Shown here in pieces: positions 36,536-45,385 of a stretch of DNA of 64,000 bases. The stretch's first letter is position 1. Each line of letters opens with the position of its first letter. A program made the position numbers and the translations under genes. The notes beneath the pieces were generated by a model. The model was not told the DNA's origin and ran no database searches. It worked only from the letters and a program-made list of their open reading frames with translations. Source of the DNA: Paracoccus sediminicola (GTDB lineage: Bacteria; Pseudomonadota; Alphaproteobacteria; Rhodobacterales; Rhodobacteraceae); contig NZ_CP115768.1 in the NCBI RefSeq assembly GCF_027912835.1, positions 1,488,001 to 1,552,000 of the forward strand, in the 5' to 3' direction.

Positions 36536-37185
36536 GCGGTCTTCTCCTCATAGGGGCAGAGATCTTCGATGGGACAGATCCCGCAGCGTGGGCGGCGGGC
36601 CTGACAGATATAGCGGCCATGCAGGATGAGCCAGTGATGCGCATTCTGCTGGAACGGGGCGGGAACGTTGTCCTCGATCGCGCGCTCGACAGCATCGACA
36701 TCGCGGCCCGGCGCGATGCGGGTGCGGTTGCCGACGCGGAAGATATGGGTGTCCACCGCTTGTGCGGGATGGCCGAAGATGCAGTTCAGTACGACATTGG
36801 CGGTCTTGCGCCCGACGCCGGGCAGGCTCATCAGCGCGGCGCGGCTGGCCGGCACCTCGCCGCCGTAATCATCTACGAGGATCTGCGAGAGCTTCATCAC
36901 GTTCTTCGCCTTCTGGCGGAACAGCCCGATGGTCTTGATATGCTCGGTCAGACCGTCAAGGCCGAGATCCATCATCTGTTGCGGGGTCTCGACCTCAGCG
37001 AACAGGCTTTCGGTCGCGCGGTTGACCCCGGCATCGGTCGCCTGCGCCGACAGCGCCACCGCGACCACGAGCTGATAGGCGTTGCGATGGTTCAGCTCTG
37101 TCAGCGGCGCCGGATTGGCGTCACGCAGCCGCGAGAATATCGCGACCTGCTGCGCATAGGGCAATGGGGCGGGCAGACGGGCCAT
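36532..37185 (-). CDS. nth: Endonuclease III (DNA glycosylase/AP lyase)
   Basis: Removes oxidised pyrimidines in base excision repair. 217 residues with the helix-hairpin-helix LPGVGRKTANVVLN bearing the catalytic Lys, the catalytic Asp in AVDTHIFRVGNR, and a C-terminal [4Fe-4S] loop CQARRPRCGICPIEDLC that ends the protein. First gene of the operon with the adenosine kinase. Divergent from the OmpA lipoprotein gene, with 218 bases between the starts. Confidence 0.96.
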   Translation of the reverse strand: MARLPAPLPYAQQVAIFSRLRDANPAPLTELNHRNAYQLVVAVALSAQATDAGVNRATESLFAEVETPQQMMDLGLDGLTEHIKTIGLFRQKAKNVMKLSQILVDDYGGEVPASRAALMSLPGVGRKTANVVLNCIFGHPAQAVDTHIFRVGNRTRIAPGRDVDAVERAIEDNVPAPFQQNAHHWLILHGRYICQARRPRCGICPIEDLCPYEEKTA

Positions 37186-37403
37186 TTGCGGTCTTTGCCC
37201 CGGCTCTGCCCGCAGTTCAAGCCAAGATCACCTTTCCGCATACCCCAGACGGGGATCATTTCATGCTTATGTGATTAAAATTCAGCCGGATACGGGGGGA
37301 TCGCCTAGGAAAGCACCGGAACCTGTGTCACGATGCCGGCGTTTACAGGTCAAGCCGTGCCGCTTGAGGCACAAGAGCATAAGCGAACGAAACGAAAGGC
37401 AGA

Positions 37404-38072
37404 ATGATGAAAATGCGTGTTTCCCTTCTTCTGGGCACTGTCGGCGCGATGGCGCTTGGGGCCTGCACCAATCCTGACGGGACCATGGTCGGCAGCAATC
37501 TCAGCAAGACCCAGCAGGGCGCGCTGATCGGTGCCGCCGCCGGTGCAGCTTACGGCGCGCAGCGTGACGATGACAGCAACAATGAAGGCGACGATATCGT
37601 CAAGGGCGCCGTGCTGGGCGCGGCAGCCGGCGCGGTTGCCGGCAATATCCTTGAGCGTCAGGAACAGGCGCTGCGTCAGGTCATGACCACGCCGGGCGTG
37701 CAGATCATCAATCGCGGCGACTATCTGCAGGTCGTTCTGCCCTCGGGTCTGCTGTTCGCATCGGACAGCGCGGCGGTTTCCGGCCAGGCGCAGAACGATC
37801 TTTACGGTCTGGCGCAGAACCTCCAGCAATACCCGAATAGCCGGGTCGAGATCTACGGCCACACCGATTCGACCGCGTCGGAGGCCTATAACCAGGACCT
37901 CTCGCAGCGTCGCGCCCAGTCGGTGGGCGGCATTCTCAGCGCCGCTGGCGTGAACAGCGCGCGCCTGTCGATGGTGGGCCGCGGCGAAAGCCAGCCGATC
38001 GCCTCGAACCAGACCGAAGAGGGCAAGGCGCAGAACCGCCGGGTCGAGATCCTGATCCGCCCGACGCGCTGA
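37404..38072 (+). CDS. OmpA-family lipoprotein with glycine-zipper segment
   Basis: The signal MMKMRVSLLLGTVGAMALGAC carries a lipobox ending at Cys21. Two glycine-zipper stretches follow (ALIGAAAGAAYGAQ and VLGAAAGAVAGNI, about residues 39-80). The C-terminal 110 residues form an OmpA-like peptidoglycan-binding domain, with VEIYGHTDSTASEAYNQDLSQRRA and GRGESQPIASN as landmarks. This architecture is that of the YiaD/Pal-like outer-membrane lipoproteins that tie the envelope to the wall. A strong terminator follows, so it is monocistronic. Confidence 0.92.
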   Translation: MMKMRVSLLLGTVGAMALGACTNPDGTMVGSNLSKTQQGALIGAAAGAAYGAQRDDDSNNEGDDIVKGAVLGAAAGAVAGNILERQEQALRQVMTTPGVQIINRGDYLQVVLPSGLLFASDSAAVSGQAQNDLYGLAQNLQQYPNSRVEIYGHTDSTASEAYNQDLSQRRAQSVGGILSAAGVNSARLSMVGRGESQPIASNQTEEGKAQNRRVEILIRPTR

Positions 38073-38096
38073 TCGCGGCGAAACACAGCAGAGCCG

Positions 38097-38122
38097 AAGG
38101 CCGGGCCATGCGCCCGGCCTTT
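38097..38122 (+). terminator. Terminator of the OmpA lipoprotein gene
   Basis: AAGGCCGGGC (38097-38106) and GCCCGGCCTT (38112-38121) form a perfect 10-bp stem with a 5-base loop, followed by TTCTG. It starts 24 bases after the stop codon. Confidence 0.82.
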
Positions 38123-38255
38123 CTGTTGGCGCTGGGCGGCCCGCGCAAAGTCTGCTTGAAGCCGGGTTATGCCTGATGCTCAATTCGGTCATCAGGGCCA
38201 GACCGCTATCGGCCGCCATATCCGTGGCGCGGATTCCGCGCGAGTGAGGAGACCC

Positions 38256-39764
38256 ATGCAGACGATTTTCGAAAGCTTCATCGCCTCGGTCGAGGCGCAT
38301 CCCGAAAAGCCGCTTTTCGAACGGCCCGGCCAGTCGGCCATCAGCTATGCCGAGGCGCGCGAACTGGTGCATCGGTTCGCCACCGTGCTGAGCGACATCG
38401 GCGTCACGCCCGGCGATCGTGTCGCGGTGCAGACCGACAAAAGCCCCGAGACGATCTGCCTTTATCTGGCGACGCTTCAGCTTGGCGGGGTCTATCTGCC
38501 GCTCAACACCGCCTATACCGGGCCCGAGATCGACTATTTCATCGGCGACGCCTCTCCGCGGCTCTTCGTCTGCACGCCGGCCACGCTGGCCGATCACGAG
38601 AAGCGCGAGACCGACACGCTGCGCGTCGAAAGCCTCGGTGCCTCGGGCGACGGCGCTCTGATGGAGATGGCCGGCGAGGCTGCGCCGATGACCGATCATG
38701 TGCCGCGTGGCGAAGACGATCCTGCTGCGATCCTTTACACCTCGGGCACCACGGGCCGCTCGAAAGGCGCGGTGCTGACGCACGGCAATCTCTCGTCCAA
38801 CGCGGCGGCGCTGCTGGAAAGCTGGCGCTACACCGGCCAGGACCGGCTGATCCACGCCCTGCCGATCTTCCATATTCACGGGTTGTTCGTCGCCGCGAAC
38901 ATGACGCTGGCCGCCGGTGCCACGATGATCTGGCTGACAAAATTCGACGCCGAGCAGATCATCGAGCTGATGCCCGATGCGACCGTGCTGATGGGCGTGC
39001 CGACCTTCTACACGCGGCTGCTGCAATCGGAACGGCTCACCCGCGAGGCGGCCGCGAGTATGCGGCTCTTCGTATCGGGTTCGGCGCCGCTGCTGGCCGA
39101 GGATCACAGCCGCTTCGAAGAGCGCACGGGCCACGCGATCCTGGAACGCTATGGCATGACCGAGACGGGCATGATCACGACGAACCCCTATGACGGCAAG
39201 CGCATCCCCGGTGCGGTCGGTATGCCGCTGCCGGGGATCGACTTACGCGTGACCGACCGGGAAAGCGGCGCGATTCTGCCGGATGGCGAGATCGGCGCCA
39301 TCGAGTTGCGCGGTCCGAATGTGTTTCAGGGTTACTGGCAGATGCCAGAAAAGACCGCCTCCGAGTTCCGCGATGACGGGTTCTTCATCACCGGCGATCT
39401 CGGACAGATTGGCGAAGACGGCTATTTGCGCATCGTCGGGCGCGACAAGGATCTGGTCATCTCGGGCGGCTACAACGTCTATCCGAAGGAGATCGAGGCG
39501 CTCATCGACGAGCTGCCCGGCGTGGTCGAAAGTGCCGTGATCGGCCTGCCCCATGCCGATCTGGGCGAGGCCGTGACCGCCGTGGTCGTGCCCCGCCCCG
39601 ATGCCTCGCTGGACGAGGCCGGGATCATCGACGCCATCGGGGACAGGCTGGCGAGGTTCAAGCAGCCCCGGAAGATCGTCTTCGTCGACGAACTGCCGCG
39701 CAATGTGATGGGCAAAGTCCAGAAGGCCGAGCTTCGCAAACGCTACGCGAAGCTTTACGGCTGA
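38256..39764 (+). CDS. matB: Malonyl-CoA synthetase (malonate-CoA ligase)
   Basis: ATP-dependent ligation of malonate to CoA by the ANL adenylation fold. Start 38256 follows GTGAGGAGA; 502 residues. Core motifs: ILYTSGTTGRSKGAVLTHGN (A3), YGMTETGMITTNP (A5), GDLGQIGEDGYLRIVGRDKD (A7-A8), and the catalytic Lys near the end in NVMGKVQKAELRK (A10). The LPIFHIHGLF segment and overall spacing resemble MatB. The usual partner matA (malonyl-CoA decarboxylase) is not next to it; its neighbours are an OmpA lipoprotein gene and the convergent atp operon. Another short-chain acyl substrate cannot be excluded. Confidence 0.85.
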   Translation: MQTIFESFIASVEAHPEKPLFERPGQSAISYAEARELVHRFATVLSDIGVTPGDRVAVQTDKSPETICLYLATLQLGGVYLPLNTAYTGPEIDYFIGDASPRLFVCTPATLADHEKRETDTLRVESLGASGDGALMEMAGEAAPMTDHVPRGEDDPAAILYTSGTTGRSKGAVLTHGNLSSNAAALLESWRYTGQDRLIHALPIFHIHGLFVAANMTLAAGATMIWLTKFDAEQIIELMPDATVLMGVPTFYTRLLQSERLTREAAASMRLFVSGSAPLLAEDHSRFEERTGHAILERYGMTETGMITTNPYDGKRIPGAVGMPLPGIDLRVTDRESGAILPDGEIGAIELRGPNVFQGYWQMPEKTASEFRDDGFFITGDLGQIGEDGYLRIVGRDKDLVISGGYNVYPKEIEALIDELPGVVESAVIGLPHADLGEAVTAVVVPRPDASLDEAGIIDAIGDRLARFKQPRKIVFVDELPRNVMGKVQKAELRKRYAKLYG

Positions 39765-39797
39765 GCCACGGCGCGCCCCACAGCTAAACATGTGACA

Positions 39798-39829
39798 AAG
39801 GCCCGGTGCAGTGACAGCAGCCGGGCCTT
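39798..39829. terminator. Shared terminator between matB and atpF
   Basis: AAGGCCCGG (39798-39806... with the stem starting at A39798) pairs with CCGGGCCTT (39821-39829); an inner TGC/GCA pair shortens the loop. It sits between the convergent matB and atpF stops. U-tracts are weak on both strands. Confidence 0.6.
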
Positions 39830-39857
39830 GATTGTCTGTTCGGAACGCAGAAGCCGC

Positions 39858-40412
39858 TTAATGCAGACGCTGCGAGACCTCGTCGATCGAGGAATCGATC
39901 CCGGCGCTCAGCTGGGCGCTGCTCCCCTGTTCGCGGAGGATCTGGCTCGCCGCGGCGATGGCGGTCTGCACGGCGCGGTCGCGGACGGCGCGCACGGCTT
40001 CGTTCTCGGCCGAGGCGATCTGATCCTCGGCGCCCTTCAATCGACGCTGGATCGAGGTCTCGAGATCGGCCTTCGCCTTGTCGGCCTGCGCGATGGCCTC
40101 GCGCTTGGCATTGGCGACGATCTCATCGGCCTGGCCCTGCACCTCGCGCTGACGCCGCTCGTAGGACGCATAGAGCTCCTGTGCTTCCTCGCGCAGCTTC
40201 CGGGCCTCTTCCAGATCGGCACGGATACCCTCGGCGCGCTTGTCCAGAAGGCCGCCGACAATCTGCGGCACCTTGAAGTAGATCAGGATGCCGATGAACA
40301 CCAGAAAGGCGATGGTGACGATGAAATCGGTGTTCCGCAGGCTGAAGAACGGCCCCGTGGCTGCGAGCGCCGGGGTCGCGGACAGCGACATGAGAATGGC
40401 GAGTTTCTTCAT
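39858..40412 (-). CDS. atpF: F0F1 ATP synthase subunit b
   Basis: Peripheral-stalk subunit linking F0 to F1. The ATG start at 40412 shares one base with the atpF' stop (TGATG); a GTG three bases upstream is also possible. The 184 residues have a membrane helix near residues 29-47 ([17 protein letters not shown]) and then a long charged helix rich in Glu, Ala, Arg and Gln. The N-terminal [17 protein letters not shown] looks like a signal peptide, as in other photosynthetic and related alphaproteobacteria. Last gene of the F0 operon. Confidence 0.95.
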   Translation of the reverse strand: MKKLAILMSLSATPALAATGPFFSLRNTDFIVTIAFLVFIGILIYFKVPQIVGGLLDKRAEGIRADLEEARKLREEAQELYASYERRQREVQGQADEIVANAKREAIAQADKAKADLETSIQRRLKGAEDQIASAENEAVRAVRDRAVQTAIAAASQILREQGSSAQLSAGIDSSIDEVSQRLH

Positions 40413-41089
40413 CACACAGCCCCTTTCAGACGGGCATCGACGGCGGCGTCGATGGCAGCGTCGTCGACCTTGCCGCCGAAACGGCGCACCAGCTCGGCGG
40501 TAACCTCGCGGGCGACTTCGCGCGCATCGGTCGCAGCGGATTCGCGGATCGCGCCGACGCGCTTTTCCGATTCCGCGCTGCGGGCGGCGATTTCGGCATC
40601 TGCCTTGGCGATGGCGTCATCCAGTTCCTTCTGGATATCGGCCTTCTGCGCGGCGATGATCTCTCCGGCTTCGGAACGCGCATCGGCAAGCGCCTTGTCA
40701 TAGGCTCCCTCGGCGTCCTTGGCCTTTTTCTTGTATTCCTCGGCCTGCATCAGATCGCCGGTGATGACGCCCTGACGATCGGTGATGACCGACCCGATCC
40801 GCGGCAGCGCGACCTTGGACAGCACCCAGTAGAGCACGCCAAGCGTCACCAGCAGCCAGAAGATCAGGTTGCCGAAATATTCCGGGTTGAGCTGCGGCAT
40901 GCCGCCGGATTCCGCTGCCTCGGCAGCATAGCCGTTGACGGCGACCGCATGATCGGCACCTTCGACCACGACGATGCCGGGTTCGGCAGCGTGTTCCGCA
41001 GCCGCGGCAGCAGCCTCGGAATTCGCGGCCTCCGCGTGGGTTCCGGTTTCAACGGCCGTCTCGGCCGCTTGTTGCAACAGGCTGAACAT
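40412..41089 (-). CDS. atpG: F0F1 ATP synthase subunit b' (second b-type subunit)
   Basis: Alphaproteobacteria with split b subunits have b and b' forming the peripheral stalk as a heterodimer. This 225-residue protein has an unusually long acidic Ala/Glu-rich N-terminal extension of about 60 residues before the membrane helix ([24 protein letters not shown]), then a coiled-coil arm. Its place between atpE and atpF is the standard order. The gene symbol atpG (also atpF' or atpX) is used for b'. Confidence 0.93.
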   Translation of the reverse strand: MFSLLQQAAETAVETGTHAEAANSEAAAAAAEHAAEPGIVVVEGADHAVAVNGYAAEAAESGGMPQLNPEYFGNLIFWLLVTLGVLYWVLSKVALPRIGSVITDRQGVITGDLMQAEEYKKKAKDAEGAYDKALADARSEAGEIIAAQKADIQKELDDAIAKADAEIAARSAESEKRVGAIRESAATDAREVAREVTAELVRRFGGKVDDAAIDAAVDARLKGAV

Positions 41090-41165
41090 GTCTTACCTCT
41101 GGCCGTTCAAGTTACAATCGGGCGGGGACGCGCGGCCCCCGACCCAACCGCAAGGATGGCAGGGA

Positions 41166-41390
41166 TCAGACTGCGAACAGCAGCAGCAGCGCGACCAGGA
41201 ACGAGAAGATGCCAAGGGCTTCGGCGAAGGCCATGCCGATGAACAGCGTCGCGGTCTGCGATGCGGCAGCCGACGGGTTGCGCAGCGCGCCCGACAGATA
41301 ATTGCCGGCAACATTGCCCACACCGATGGCGGCGCCCGCCATACCGATGCATGCGAGACCCGCGCCCAGATACTGACCCAGTTGTTCCAT
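41166..41390 (-). CDS. atpE: F0F1 ATP synthase subunit c
   Basis: Proteolipid of the rotating c-ring. The start at 41390 gives [16 protein letters not shown] and 74 residues forming two membrane helices with the polar loop RNPSAA between them. The proton-binding carboxylate is Glu57 in [11 protein letters not shown]. The upstream open frame is a shadow of atpB. Spacing to atpB is 59 bases and to atpF' 76 bases, and expression is probably enhanced by the ribosome site AAGGAGC. Confidence 0.97.
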   Translation of the reverse strand: MEQLGQYLGAGLACIGMAGAAIGVGNVAGNYLSGALRNPSAAASQTATLFIGMAFAEALGIFSFLVALLLLFAV

Positions 41391-41449
41391 GTTACTTGCT
41401 CCTTGAGGCTTTATGGAATGGAAGGATGGATGAACCCGACCCGTGCCCG

Positions 41450-42211
41450 TCAGTGCGACGGATGCAGCGCGTCTTTCAGATAGACGCAGGTCAGGATGGT
41501 GAAGACATAGGCCTGGATGATGCAGACCAGCACCTCCAGAGCGTAGACGCCGACGATGCCCAGGATGGCCAGCGGCGCGATCCAGAGAATGGCGGCGAAG
41601 GCGGCGAAGACCTTGATGACGGCGTGACCGGCCATGACGTTGCCCGCCAGTCGGATGGAATGGCTGACCGGGCGCACGAAATACGAGATCAGCTCGATCA
41701 CGGCCAGCACCGGACGCAGGGCCAGCGGCGCGGACTTGACCCAGAAGAGTTCGAGGAAATGCATTCCGTTCTTGACGAAACCCAGAACCGTCACGCCGAT
41801 GAACACGAACAGAGCCAGCACCGCCGTGACAGCGATATGCGAGGTGGTCGAGAAGCTTTTCGGGATCAGCGCCAGATAATTGGCAAAGACGATGAAGCTG
41901 AACAGCGTCATCACATAGGGGAAATATTTCAGCCCCTCCTTGCCGCAGATATCCTCGAGCATCTTGTAGACCATGCCATAGGTCATCTCGGCAATGGACT
42001 GGACGCGGCTGGGGATCACCGCCCGACCGCGCGTGCCGAAAACCAGCAGCGCGATGATCGCCAGCAGGGTGATGCCGAACCACATCGTGGCGTTGGTCGG
42101 GGTGTACCAGTGCACCGCCCCGTCGCCAAAAAGCGGCGTGACTTCGAACTGCTCCATCGGGTGGAAAGCAAGGCCGGTTTCAGCTTCCGTTTCCGTCGCC
42201 ACGTGCGTCAT
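41450..42211 (-). CDS. atpB: F0F1 ATP synthase subunit a
   Basis: Stator half-channel of the proton pathway. 253 residues with five to six helices; the helix with the essential Arg is [20 protein letters not shown], and the C-terminal helix ends [11 protein letters not shown]. The ATG at 42211 lies inside the end of atpI (32-base overlap); GTG 42202, nine bases from a GAGGG site, is an equally credible start. The N-terminal [14 protein letters not shown] is conserved in Rhodobacteraceae. Confidence 0.95.
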   Translation of the reverse strand: MTHVATETEAETGLAFHPMEQFEVTPLFGDGAVHWYTPTNATMWFGITLLAIIALLVFGTRGRAVIPSRVQSIAEMTYGMVYKMLEDICGKEGLKYFPYVMTLFSFIVFANYLALIPKSFSTTSHIAVTAVLALFVFIGVTVLGFVKNGMHFLELFWVKSAPLALRPVLAVIELISYFVRPVSHSIRLAGNVMAGHAVIKVFAAFAAILWIAPLAILGIVGVYALEVLVCIIQAYVFTILTCVYLKDALHPSH

Positions 42212-42551
42212 CCCTCGTCTGCGGCAGGTCGCCCTGCATGTTCTTCGCAGCCCGTCGCTGCATTTCTTCGGCGGTGCCCAGCATCACCTTGATGCCGGCG
42301 GCCAACCCCGCGAGCAGGAACAGGACCAGAAAGATCGGCATCGTGCCGAAATAACTGTCCAGCCCGTAGCCGATGGCAAACCCGATCCCCAGGCCCGACA
42401 CCAGTTCGATCACCATACGCCAGGCCGAGTCGGCATGATTGATGGTCATCTGCGTCCGCGAGAGCGGCTTCGGGGCGCTCGCCTTTGCCAGCCGCTCTTC
42501 CAGTCGCCGGAGCCGTTCGGCATTTTCGGCGCTGTCGTCGCGTACGGGCAA
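42180..42551 (-). CDS. atpI: F0F1 ATP synthase assembly protein AtpI
   Basis: A 123-residue protein with two membrane helices ([22 protein letters not shown] and [18 protein letters not shown]), as in AtpI, which helps assemble the c-ring or supports Mg2+ supply. The frame is closed by a TGA two codons upstream, so initiation must be at TTG 42551, with AGGGGTG about seven bases before it. First gene of the F0 operon; the F1 genes are not in the window, as expected for the split operons of this group. Confidence 0.9.
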   Translation of the reverse strand: MPVRDDSAENAERLRRLEERLAKASAPKPLSRTQMTINHADSAWRMVIELVSGLGIGFAIGYGLDSYFGTMPIFLVLFLLAGLAAGIKVMLGTAEEMQRRAAKNMQGDLPQTRDDARGDGNGS

Positions 42552-42705
42552 GTTTCACACCCCTGTTATCGTCGCGGCGGTGATAGGGGCCGGGGCCGTC
42601 CGAGTCAAGCAGAACGGAATTCCTCATAAGACACTGAAAAGACGTGAGGTTATAAAACACGATTTGCCGCTCTTGCGGTTGCGCCGCGCGGTGCACTGCC
42701 TCATA

Positions 42706-42725
42706 ATTCAACCGCTGAGTTGAGC
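42706..42725 (+). promoter_or_regulatory. Putative ArsR operator
   Basis: ATTCAAC (42706-42712) and GTTGAGC (42719-42725) form an inverted repeat of five matching pairs around a 6-base spacer. ATTCAA-N6-TTGAAT-like palindromes are bound by ArsR/SmtB regulators, and this one ends 20 bases before the ArsR start codon. Confidence 0.4.
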
Positions 42726-42745
42726 ATCACGGACGATAAGACCCC

Positions 42746-43117
42746 ATGACAGACCCCGATCAGCGGTTGGATCAGATCTTCGCGGCGCTCGCGGACCGCA
42801 CGCGGCGGCGGATCCTCGGGATGCTGCTCGAAGACGACATGGCCGTGAGCGATGTCGCCGCACCTTTCCAGGTCAGCCTCGCGGCGGTGTCGAAACATCT
42901 CGCTGTGCTTGCCGCCGCCGGGCTGATCCGGCAGGAACGCCGGGGCCGCATCAACTGGTGCCAGATCGACCCGGACGGGTTGCGCCGCGCCTCGATCTGG
43001 ATGCAGGGTTTCGGACAGTTCGACCCGGTGGATCTCGACGAGTTCGAGCGGTTCCTCGCCACCGCGCTCGCCCCTGAAGAGTCAGGGGACGCGACGCCCG
43101 AAAACCATAACCAGTGA
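42746..43117 (+). CDS. ArsR family winged-helix transcription regulator
   Basis: 123 residues with the ArsR winged helix: RLDQIFAALADRTRRRILGML, recognition helix FQVSLAAVSKHLAVLAAAGLIRQERRG (landmarks), then the wing. No Cys ligand set typical of metal sensors is present (the only Cys is in NWCQIDPDG), so it is more like the growing class of metal-independent or toxin-antitoxin ArsR proteins. It is followed 7 bases later by the exported DUF4375 protein and is divergent from atpI. It probably controls that two-gene unit. Confidence 0.9.
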   Translation: MTDPDQRLDQIFAALADRTRRRILGMLLEDDMAVSDVAAPFQVSLAAVSKHLAVLAAAGLIRQERRGRINWCQIDPDGLRRASIWMQGFGQFDPVDLDEFERFLATALAPEESGDATPENHNQ

Positions 43118-43124
43118 GTGATCC

Positions 43125-44255
43125 ATGTTTCCCAGATCAGCGACCGCAGCCCTCACCGCCCTCGCATTGGGCGTCGCCAGCCCCGCAAGCTCGGCGGCGA
43201 CGAATATCGATGACACCGCCTGCGAGCCCGGCGCGCGCCTGATCTTTCCCCGGTCGAGAGCATTGGAGATCATGGCGTATCGCGCTTATGTCTTCGACAC
43301 GAAGATAAGCGGCGCCGATCTCGGCGATGTTCCCGACGAAAGTCGCGACGTTTTCGAAAGCCTGGCCACCGAGAGAGAAGCCGAGTATCGCGAGATACTC
43401 GATGCTCTGGAGACGCTGCCGCGAGCGGAAAAAGACGCCACGCTGCTGACCCGTCTTCATGATCACCTGACGGGCGAGCGGCCGCTTATGCTCGTGACGA
43501 CGATAGTGGACCAGCGTTTTTTGGAGCTTTACCTGACAGCTCTCGACGATAACGGGTTGAAGGCGCAAGCCGGGATCATGCGCGACGCGCTTGGGCTTTA
43601 TGGTCCGGGGGCACGAGATCCGCATAAGCGCGAAGCGATACTCTGGCGCGCGGGCAAAGCGCTAGACGAGCGGCTGAACGCAGCGCTCGCGCGGCTTGAA
43701 GTCAAGCTGGCGCCGCTTGTGCCCCAGATCCAGCAGAAAGCGATGGCGCTCGCGGACGCGAATTTCCCGGACGAGGTCGATGAGATCGCGGCGACGGTCG
43801 ATGACGAAACCAAGCTCGACTGGCTGGTTTCGAAGATCTTTCAATGCACCTCGCCGACAGATCTGAAAGATCTAAAGAATCCCTTCACCGACCTGCCCCA
43901 GCCGCAGCGGGACCTGGTTCTCATGCGGCTCTTCATGGATGAGGCAATGAATGGCGGCGTGCACCAGTATTTCTTCAACAGCACCGGAGACACCGCCCCG
44001 GCGCTGATCGAGGTATTGGAGCGTCGCGGATTGCCGGAACACGCCCGAACCATTGCTGAGGCGATGGAGATCTTCGGGTCCCCCTACCCGCGCCAGAACC
44101 AACAGCGCCGCAGAGTGATGGCGATGTTCACCGGCGAGCAGGACGAGTTCCTGCACGACCTGACCTATATCGCCGATGATGGCGAGATCATCACTGCCAT
44201 GATTGAGATCGCCAAATCGTCGGGCCTGCTGGCCGAGCTGACGGGCGCGCGTTGA
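43125..44255 (+). CDS. Exported protein with two DUF4375 (DMP19)-like repeats
   Basis: The signal peptide is MFPRSATAALTALALGVASPASSA (cut near residue 24). The C-terminal half (about 235-360) has the DUF4375 signature RLFMDEAMNGGVHQYFFNSTGD and ALIEVLERRGLPEHARTIAEAMEIFG. The N-terminal half (about 85-195) looks like a degenerate copy: LPRAEKDATLLTRLHDHL aligns with LPQPQRDLVLMRLFMDEA, and GLKAQAGIMRDALGLYGPG with GLPEHARTIAEAMEIFGSP, but the NGG motif is lost. DMP19-type proteins are usually cytoplasmic DNA mimics or immunity-like proteins; an exported double form is unusual. It is coupled to an ArsR gene. Function unknown. Confidence 0.75.
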   Translation: MFPRSATAALTALALGVASPASSAATNIDDTACEPGARLIFPRSRALEIMAYRAYVFDTKISGADLGDVPDESRDVFESLATEREAEYREILDALETLPRAEKDATLLTRLHDHLTGERPLMLVTTIVDQRFLELYLTALDDNGLKAQAGIMRDALGLYGPGARDPHKREAILWRAGKALDERLNAALARLEVKLAPLVPQIQQKAMALADANFPDEVDEIAATVDDETKLDWLVSKIFQCTSPTDLKDLKNPFTDLPQPQRDLVLMRLFMDEAMNGGVHQYFFNSTGDTAPALIEVLERRGLPEHARTIAEAMEIFGSPYPRQNQQRRRVMAMFTGEQDEFLHDLTYIADDGEIITAMIEIAKSSGLLAELTGAR

Positions 44256-44267
44256 CAGCGCGCCCGT
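44241..44267. terminator. Convergent terminator hairpin
   Basis: ACGGGCGCGC (44241-44250) pairs perfectly with GCGCGCCCGT (44258-44267) around a 7-base loop that contains the start of the stop codon of the DUF4375 gene. It lies between that gene and the small convergent gene ending at 44274. There is no U-tract on either strand. Confidence 0.55.
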
Positions 44268-44273
44268 CCCTGC

Positions 44274-44405
44274 TCAGCTCGGTTTGAAACGCGGCGTTTC
44301 CAGCGGCGTGGCGTCGGGGCTGAAATAGCCGAACATCTGCTCGAGCACCGCAAGAGCGGCTTTGGGGTCGGCTTTCTTCGTTTCGGTCGCTTTCGGGCTG
44401 TTCAT
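44274..44405 (-). CDS. Small 43-residue protein of unknown function
   Basis: Starts at ATG 44405 after a GAGGG ribosome site at seven bases and reads MNSPKATETKKADPKAAL, then LEQMFGYFSPDATPLE. It is basic at the N-terminus and has one short amphipathic helix. It has its own well-formed promoter (44444-44472), so it is not simply the tail of the sdh operon. Proteins of this size and layout are common in Rhodobacteraceae, but I do not recognise a named family. Confidence 0.65.
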   Translation of the reverse strand: MNSPKATETKKADPKAALAVLEQMFGYFSPDATPLETPRFKPS

Positions 44406-44443
44406 GGTCGAACCCTCGTCTTGTGGTTCCTCCCAATGCGCCA

Positions 44444-44472
44444 AATATAATGCCGCGCCGCAGCATTTCCAA
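44444..44472 (-). promoter_or_regulatory. Sigma-70-type promoter of the small 43-residue protein gene
   Basis: On the minus strand TTGGAA (44472-44467) and TATATT (44449-44444) are separated by exactly 17 bases, and the predicted transcript would start about 30 bases before the ATG at 44405. It is one of the best matches to the bacterial consensus in the window, in a region otherwise high in GC. Confidence 0.6.
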
Positions 44473-44505
44473 CTGCGACGCGGCGTGATCTGCGGAATTT
44501 TCGCC

Positions 44506-45285
44506 TCAGACGATGCGATCGACCAGCATATGCTTGATTTCGGCGATGGCCTTCGCCGGGTTCAGCCCTTTCGGGCAGGTGTTGGTGCAGTTCATGATCG
44601 TGTGGCAGCGATAGAGCTTGAAGGGATCCTCAAGCGCATCCAGACGCTCTGCCGTGGCCTCGTCGCGGCTGTCGATGATCCAGCGATATGCCGCCAGCAA
44701 CGTCGCCGGACCAAGATATTTGTCGCCGTTCCACCAATAGCTCGGACAGGCCGTTGAGCAGGAGGCGCACATAATGCACTCATAAAGCCCGTCCAGCTTC
44801 TTGCGGTCCTCGATAGACTGCTTCCACTCCTTGCCCGGCGTGGGCGACTTGGTGATGAGATAAGGGTTGATCGAGGCATGCTGCGCATAGAAATGCGTCA
44901 GATCCGGGATCAGATCCTTGACCACCGCCATATGCGGCAGCGGGTAAATGTTCACGTCGCCCTTGATCTCGTCCATGCCATAGATGCAGGCCAGATGGTT
45001 GCCGCCATCGATATTCATCGCGCAGGAACCGCAGATCCCCTCGCGGCAGGAGCGCCGGAAGGACAGCGTCGGGTCGATCTCGGACTTGATCTTGATCAGC
45101 GCGTCCAGAACCATCGGGCCGCATTTGTCGAGATCGACGAAATAGGTATCGACGCGCGGGTTCTCTCCGCTATCGGGGTCCCAGCGATAGATCTTGAACT
45201 TGCGCAGATTGGTCGCGCCCTCAGGCTTGGGCCAGGTCTTGCCGACCCGGATCTTGCTGTTCTTGGGCAGGGTTAACTCGACCAT
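44506..45285 (-). CDS. sdhB: Succinate dehydrogenase iron-sulfur subunit
   Basis: 259 residues carrying three clusters: [2Fe-2S] in [12 protein letters not shown] with the later NHLAC, [4Fe-4S] in [15 protein letters not shown], and [3Fe-4S] in [17 protein letters not shown]. It passes electrons from SdhA to ubiquinone in the membrane arm. It is the last gene of the sdh operon and is separated from sdhA by two small lipoprotein genes, not directly adjacent as in most bacteria. Confidence 0.97.
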   Translation of the reverse strand: MVELTLPKNSKIRVGKTWPKPEGATNLRKFKIYRWDPDSGENPRVDTYFVDLDKCGPMVLDALIKIKSEIDPTLSFRRSCREGICGSCAMNIDGGNHLACIYGMDEIKGDVNIYPLPHMAVVKDLIPDLTHFYAQHASINPYLITKSPTPGKEWKQSIEDRKKLDGLYECIMCASCSTACPSYWWNGDKYLGPATLLAAYRWIIDSRDEATAERLDALEDPFKLYRCHTIMNCTNTCPKGLNPAKAIAEIKHMLVDRIV

Positions 45286-45385
45286 ATCAGGCTCCTTTCT
45301 TCTGGGTCATGCGACCTGGAAGGCGTCGAAATATTGACCGGCAACGGGCCGGAAGGACGGGACGGACAGCATCGCCGCCCCGCCG

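Noticed and set aside
42552..42745. Possible structured RNA between atpI and the ArsR gene
   Set aside because: Only the short ArsR-type palindrome is evident; the rest shows no stable hairpin or terminator by eye.
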